Source: Stenopsyche tienmushanensis
Taxonomy: Eukaryota; Arthropoda; Insecta; Trichoptera; Stenopsychidae
Length of the DNA: 64,000 nt
NCBI GenBank assembly: GCA_008973525.1
Contig: WACJ01000381.1
Span: 62,001 to 126,000 of the forward strand
Direction: 5' to 3'
This document shows, in pieces, positions 59,501-64,000 of this stretch (the stretch's first letter is position 1; the number at the start of each line of letters is the position of its first letter). A program made the translations under genes and the position numbers. A model generated the notes under the pieces. The model saw only the letters and a list, made by a program, of their open reading frames with translations, was not told where the DNA came from and made no database searches.

Positions 59501-59638
59501 GCGCAGCCTAGTAGCGTAATCGCAAGAAATACTGGACTGGCACTACGAAATACCCTGGCACGACGATGTCTGTGAAGATAACCGGCCAACAAAGCCGTGC
59601 AAGCTGCACACCATGCTGATATCCCAAGAAGCACGCTC
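56543..59638 (-). CDS. GPR158/GPR179-like class C orphan GPCR (5' part not resolved)
   Basis: Exons (minus): 59638-59485, 59413-59304, 59231-59087, 57714-57645, 57534-57396, 57315-57210, 57106-56948, 56871-56734 and a possible last exon 56584-56543. Junction phases agree. The product covers a 7-transmembrane bundle: [98 protein letters not shown] and TVALVFGPK, then a cytoplasmic segment with a short coiled coil ([18 protein letters not shown]). The WTLSDPP and CxYNWWDH motifs are characteristic of GPR158/179 and fly CG31760-type receptors, which couple to RGS7-family regulators in vertebrates. The large extracellular N-terminus is not visible in 59640-64000, so it probably lies beyond the window. 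The last exon is tentative; an alternative donor (T|GTAAGA at 56720) exists. Confidence 0.82.
57823..57895 (-). tRNA. tRNA-Arg (anticodon TCT)
   Basis: A 73-nt cloverleaf: acceptor GTCCCTG pairs with CAGGGAT (one G-U), D stem GCGC/GCGC, anticodon stem TTGGA/TCCAA with loop CTTCTAA (anticodon TCT), T stem GTGGG/CCCAC with TTCGATC. No intron. It lies inside the intron between GPCR exons 59231-59087 and 57714-57645 and has the same orientation. Confidence 0.95.
58500..58935 (-). repeat. Dispersed LINE-3'-derived repeat, copy 4
   Basis: Minus-oriented copy with gtggccacaagatctgtgtg, cggtccgcttttcg, ccggctgggtcggcccaatg and, at the far end, gcctgctttgccaccctctt then gttacggccctg. Located in the same GPCR intron as the tRNA. 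Confidence 0.65.
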
Positions 59639-60399
59639 CTGATTAACATAAATATGAGAAAACATATTTTAAATCTGATACCATGATCTTTCCACGAAAG
59701 AATTATGCTAAAAGAATTATACACAAAAGAAGAGAATTTGAATGAAATGAAATGATTGTGCAATTTAGCTGCATAGTTTAGCAGATAAGTGCAAGCAAAC
59801 CAACAACTTCAGCTCCGTGTGAACAGAACTTGCTTCGTTATTAAAACCAGTCTTTAGCTCAAAAGCTAGCCTCGTGTGCACCGGGCTTTAATAATCAATA
59901 CCGCGTAATGCAAGTTATAAGTCCTTAAATTACACGGTCGGCAAGCGAACCTGGTAGACACATGGCAGATTTATCTGTAGGCGCGCATCTCGGGTCTCAT
60001 ACATTTTAGGTAGTTAAAATACCAACGTTTAATTGAAAAACTAGATCTTTTACCGACCGAAAGGGAGTTAAATGTCAGGGAATTTGTCCCAGATTGAAAA
60101 ACCGAATGCACCCAGGGGCCCCAAACTTAAGTTGCGCCAAGAGCCACTTTAGTGCTAAATCCGCCATTGGTCTCAGACTTTGGGACCTTTTGTGCCCCGG
60201 GAGGTTTCTAACATTTTTTAAGTTCCATTTAAAAAAAAAACGAAATAGAAGGCAAATGTTTTATATTTATAAATTTTTAATCATACCTTAACGATAGTCA
60301 ACTACCAAAATTATGCTTATGGTTTACACAATTACATTTTTACAAATCGAATTTATTAAAAACTGGTGAATACTCGGCATGCGTTACAAAGTCACGTCT

Positions 60400-61050
60400 C
60401 GCATAACAAACTTTGTATACAAACAATATTTTTACCATGCCTATGTTATTCCCGCAAGTATAAAAAATAAGTTGACAGCGTTTTATCGCAATCGAATGAA
60501 CAGTATGGCAGCACATCAAATACGAACAAACAAACATTATTTTTATATATTATACTATGTTTATGTTACTCGCACAATCTTTAGCAATAAGTGGACAAAA
60601 ACTTATTGCAATCTGATGAACGGTATGGCAGCGTATTACATACGAACAAACAGATATTATTTTTTTACATATTAGATATAACTATAATTTGATAAATAAT
60701 AATATTCATATTTATTTTCCTCACGTTTTTGTGACGCTTTTTGTTATCGTTATATTTAATTATGTTACTTGATGATAATAAATTAGAATCAACTTAAATC
60801 AATTAAGACTTCGTGTCGATAGAAATTAACGCTTATTAGGCTAATTGGATTTAATCAAGTTATATAGGTCCAAATCGATTAACCGATATTGACCCTTAAT
60901 GTTCTATAAAGCTATTTTGAAGAGCTTCTCTTGCGATGCTAATAGTGATTCACCATCGCGCATACGACGATATATCGGTGTTGGCACTTTTTCGCAAGTG
61001 TTGACTACGACAATATATCGTTGTCCAGCGCTAAGAGGGTTAACACCACA
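60400..61050. repeat. Dispersed repeat C, copy 1 (with internal tandem units)
   Basis: Two tandem units of about 130 bp (each with an ataagtgga/ataagttga word, then tgaacggtatggcagcg and atacgaacaaacag), followed at 60970-61045 by two 'cgatatatcggtgttggcac'-type blocks and aagagggtt. A second copy is at 63540-63940. Confidence 0.6.
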
Positions 61051-61059
61051 AAGGGTGAT

Positions 61060-62100
61060 GTCACATCATGTGTGCCACAATTCGAACAACCGCTCACGAT
61101 CGATCAGCACATGTGACATACTTCTATCAATAATTTAAATCCGACACTATTTTTTCATCGATCAATAGTGGCTTTCATAAATTCTGAAAAATCTTGAAAT
61201 ATGCAGATATAAGCATTTATTTCCATCTAATATTTCGATTTTAAAAATCTGGAAAGCTTGGGTTCTGCAAGACTGCAAGATCAACGCGTTGGTCTAACGA
61301 AAACTAAAATAGAAGTCATTTCTACTGCATTCGATCATTGCTAACTAGAAATATTGACGTGCCGATCAACGATGTTGAATAATTTTTCAACTGGAATTAA
61401 TTGATCTTCAAACGAATGACGATTTGAAGACGATATATAAAATCAGATAAATTCGACTACCCCAAACTGAAAATTATGCCATTAGCGGCACATATTCATG
61501 CGAACAAATCATTTTTGATCGATTAGGTGCCACAAGCGTATATAGCCGCAAACCACATATTTTGATTCTGGTTGTTATATTCTTAAATTTGATTCGTTTT
61601 TGTTATATCTGGATCCATCCAGAAAAATATGGTAGTTTAACATAGTACATACTCTGTTTTATTTGCGAGATATTCGAATGTACCTTAAATGTACAGTACA
61701 ATGAGATACACATGTTTGCATTCTTTTATATATATTTTTTGCATCTGTGTTTTTTATTCTATTTTTGAAAGTCAAACGAGTCCTTTTGATCCACGAACAG
61801 GACGATTTCCGCCTTATATAAAAAGCCTTGTGCCTCGTAATCGTCTCCTAGCATCGAAAGAGTAAATAAGTGACATATTAAAGAATTTCATATTTTAATT
61901 GTCGCCGTTTTCGTTTTTTTAACCCTTTTTTCGACGCACCCCCCTTCAAGAGGATGTGACTGTCGTAAGTCGGAGATGATGCAAAGAGCGAACCCCTATA
62001 GTACTGATACTGTTCGCATCCGCCCGGGTGGTGTTTTATAATGAATGTTTAACCCTTTAACTGCAAGCATATTTAAAGACATTAAAATTGCGTAAAAAGT
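61060..62100. other. Gene-free sequence between repeat C and the mariner
   Basis: No exon or RNA recognised. A short less-AT patch near 61930-62030 has ccgcccgggtgg but no family text. Confidence 0.4.
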
Positions 62101-62101
62101 A

Positions 62102-63062
62102 TTAGGTTGGGGAATAAGTTCGTAGCGTTTTTATAAAAAACTTTTATTTAAACAAAAATCAATAGTTTTAACAATAAATAAATTAAACATGTATTCACCT
62201 GTTGCTGTTTAATACCTCCTCCCACCTTTGGACCAATTTATCGATGCCGTTCCGCCAAAAATCGCCCGGTCTGGTATCGAAGAATTTGTTGAGCCAGTTT
62301 TAAAGGACGTCTTCATTGTTGAAGGTAACTCCTCTCATATGGTTCGACAGGAAGCGGAAAATATGACAATCCGTCGGTGCAAGGTCTGAAGAATACGGGG
62401 GATGCTGAAGGACATCTTATTCAAGCTCTTGGAGTGTGGTTTTAACGACTTGTGCAACATGGGGCCTGGCGTTGTCGTGAAGTAGTATGGTTTTGCCTTG
62501 TCGATGGGATATTTTCAGTTGAATAGCTTCTTTCATGCGGTGTTAACTGTGGCATTCCTTTCGAACATTTCCCAATGCACCATGCCCTCCCAGTCTCATC
62601 AAACGCAGATCATGATCTTCTTTGGATGAAGATCAGGCTTGATTCTCGGCTTTGGCGTATTTCCTGGAGCCACTCATTCATTTCTTTGCTTATGTATAGA
62701 CACCATTTCTTATATCCCGTGACGTTTCGGTACAAAAGGCGCCGTTTATGAGATCTTGAGAAGCAATTTAAAGGCGATTTTCTTTGTTGTTTTCGTTAAG
62801 CTCGTGATGCACCCAGGCTCCCAATTCCTCGATGAAAAGCGAAGAAAAGTGGGTGTCGAAAATGTTGCTTTTTACCTCCTGGATATTCCATTTTTAAGAC
62901 TCAAAGATAATAAAAAAATAAATTATTTAAAAGATGATTAACACAGATTTGTAGAACAGAACGAGCTCTATCGAATGAATATCATACACTAGGCCAAAAA
63001 CCAAAAACACTGTTATAAAACAAAATAATATCAAAGCGCTACGAAATTATTCCCCAGCCTGA
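62102..63062 (-). mobile_element. Mariner element (family 3), full length but decayed
   Basis: About 960 bp with ends TTAGGTTGGGGAATAAGTTC and (reverse complement) AGGCTGGGGAATAATTTCGT. Minus-strand text includes LQHPPYSSDLAPTDCHIFRF, RPGDFWRNGIDKLVQRWEE and an N-terminal part with broken frames, typical of mariner transposase. Flanked by gene-free DNA. Confidence 0.8.
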
Positions 63063-63539
63063 TAGTTTGACGAATATTTGTATTATATTTTTTAATGTTA
63101 TGTACACACCATTAAAATTAATTGTTTGTTTAGGGTTATCTCAATTTATTAATTATGCTAATAAAAATATTTTTTACAAGACATTCTGACAAATACATCC
63201 CAAAATAGATTTAGTTACGTATCAAAGATCATTCAATGAGCAGCTCTGATGGCCTTTATTGAATTTATTTAAAAATAAAATGGAAACACCAAGTTAAATT
63301 AATATGTGAAGATATTTTTGTATTCATCGATATATTTTCTGTGAAAAAACCATACCGACTCACCGGTGAGTCGTTGACCCTTAAATGATTCAGGAAACGC
63401 GCGACGAAGAGACCGGACCCTATCGCGTCAGTTGGAAGCCTATGGGATATAATTTCTATTTTTCATGCGCTCTTGTTTAAAAAAAATCAATCCAGCTCGT
63501 TTTTCAAAAAGTTCATTTCACAAGACCAATATGTGCCAA

Positions 63540-63940
63540 CAGTGGTGCATCCATACAATATTTTTACTATGCCTATGTTACTCCAGCGAGTGTAAACAAT
63601 AAGTTGACAAGCTTTTATCGCAATCGGATAAACGGTATGGAAGCGCATTAAATACGGACAAACAAACATTGATTTTTATATATTAAACTATGCCTATGCT
63701 ACTCGCGCAATCTTTAGCAATAAGTGGACGAATTTTCCTTGTGACCTGATGAACAGTATGGCAGCGCATTGAATACGAACAAACAGAGATTTAATTTTAT
63801 ATATTAGATAATATATGGTAAATAAGATTAAAAAATAAACGTATAATGCCAAAATATTCGAAATACGATACATCGGCATTGGCACTTTTCGCAAGTATCC
63901 ATAGCGATGATATATCGGCGTCCGGCAATAAAAGGGTTGA
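63540..63940. repeat. Dispersed repeat C, copy 2
   Basis: Same tandem-unit organisation as 60400-61050 (acaatatttttactatgcct, ataagttgacaagcttttat, tggcagcgcattgaatacga) and the 'cgatacatcggcattggcac' tail. Differences are scattered, so the copies are old. Confidence 0.6.
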
Positions 63941-64000
63941 GCATGGTTTCGTCGAAGACGACAGCCACTATCGAATAATTCGATTTGCGCCGCTGCATGC

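Noticed and set aside
60400..60680. CRISPR-like array
   Set aside because: Only two long, diverged units with no spacer pattern, in an animal genome; it is a dispersed repeat.

Overview
The window is nuclear DNA from an insect. It is AT-rich, with small GT-AG introns, an insect-type alpha-integrin family, a kelch gene arranged as in Drosophila, and many mariner, piggyBac, hAT and R1-like remnants. I cannot fix the order from sequence alone. Exon boundaries below were placed by eye from splice consensus, reading phase and comparison of paralogues inside the window; no alignment was run.

Layout. At 36-1644 (+) is SDE2, a short four-exon gene with a ubiquitin-like N-terminus and the GGKGG processing site. 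At 2897-17135 (-) and 20124-35101 (-) lie two tandem alpha-integrin genes, each of 20 coding exons with matching order and near-matching sizes. The downstream copy (ITGA-A, 2897-17135) carries a 1-nt insertion in exon 2; the upstream copy (ITGA-B) reads through intact (1084 aa). Their introns and the spacer hold many mobile elements: three copies of one mariner, a second mariner interrupted by a piggyBac-like element, R1/Jockey-like LINE pieces, a hAT element nested in a LINE, and several MITEs. From 35.1 to 41.7 kb is a gene-free, repeat-bearing spacer. At 41774-50059 (-) is kelch (KLHL2/3 group). Its 612-codon BTB-BACK-Kelch reading frame ends in a single TGA and then continues in frame, across a phase-matched intron, for 576 more codons. 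This is the architecture known for Drosophila kelch stop-codon readthrough. Divergently at 50793-51380 (+) is an apparently intronless MIS12-like kinetochore gene. At 56543-59638 (-) is the 7-transmembrane part of a GPR158/179-like class C orphan receptor, with a tRNA-Arg(TCT) in one of its introns. The right end is non-coding, with a diverged dispersed repeat pair and a complete-length mariner remnant.

How the parts relate. The integrins are surface adhesion receptors; kelch is a CUL3 adaptor linked to actin; SDE2 acts in splicing and replication stress; MIS12 acts in the kinetochore; the GPCR is a neuronal-type orphan receptor. They are not an operon or pathway. The most notable biology is the kelch readthrough structure and the tandem integrin pair with one damaged copy.
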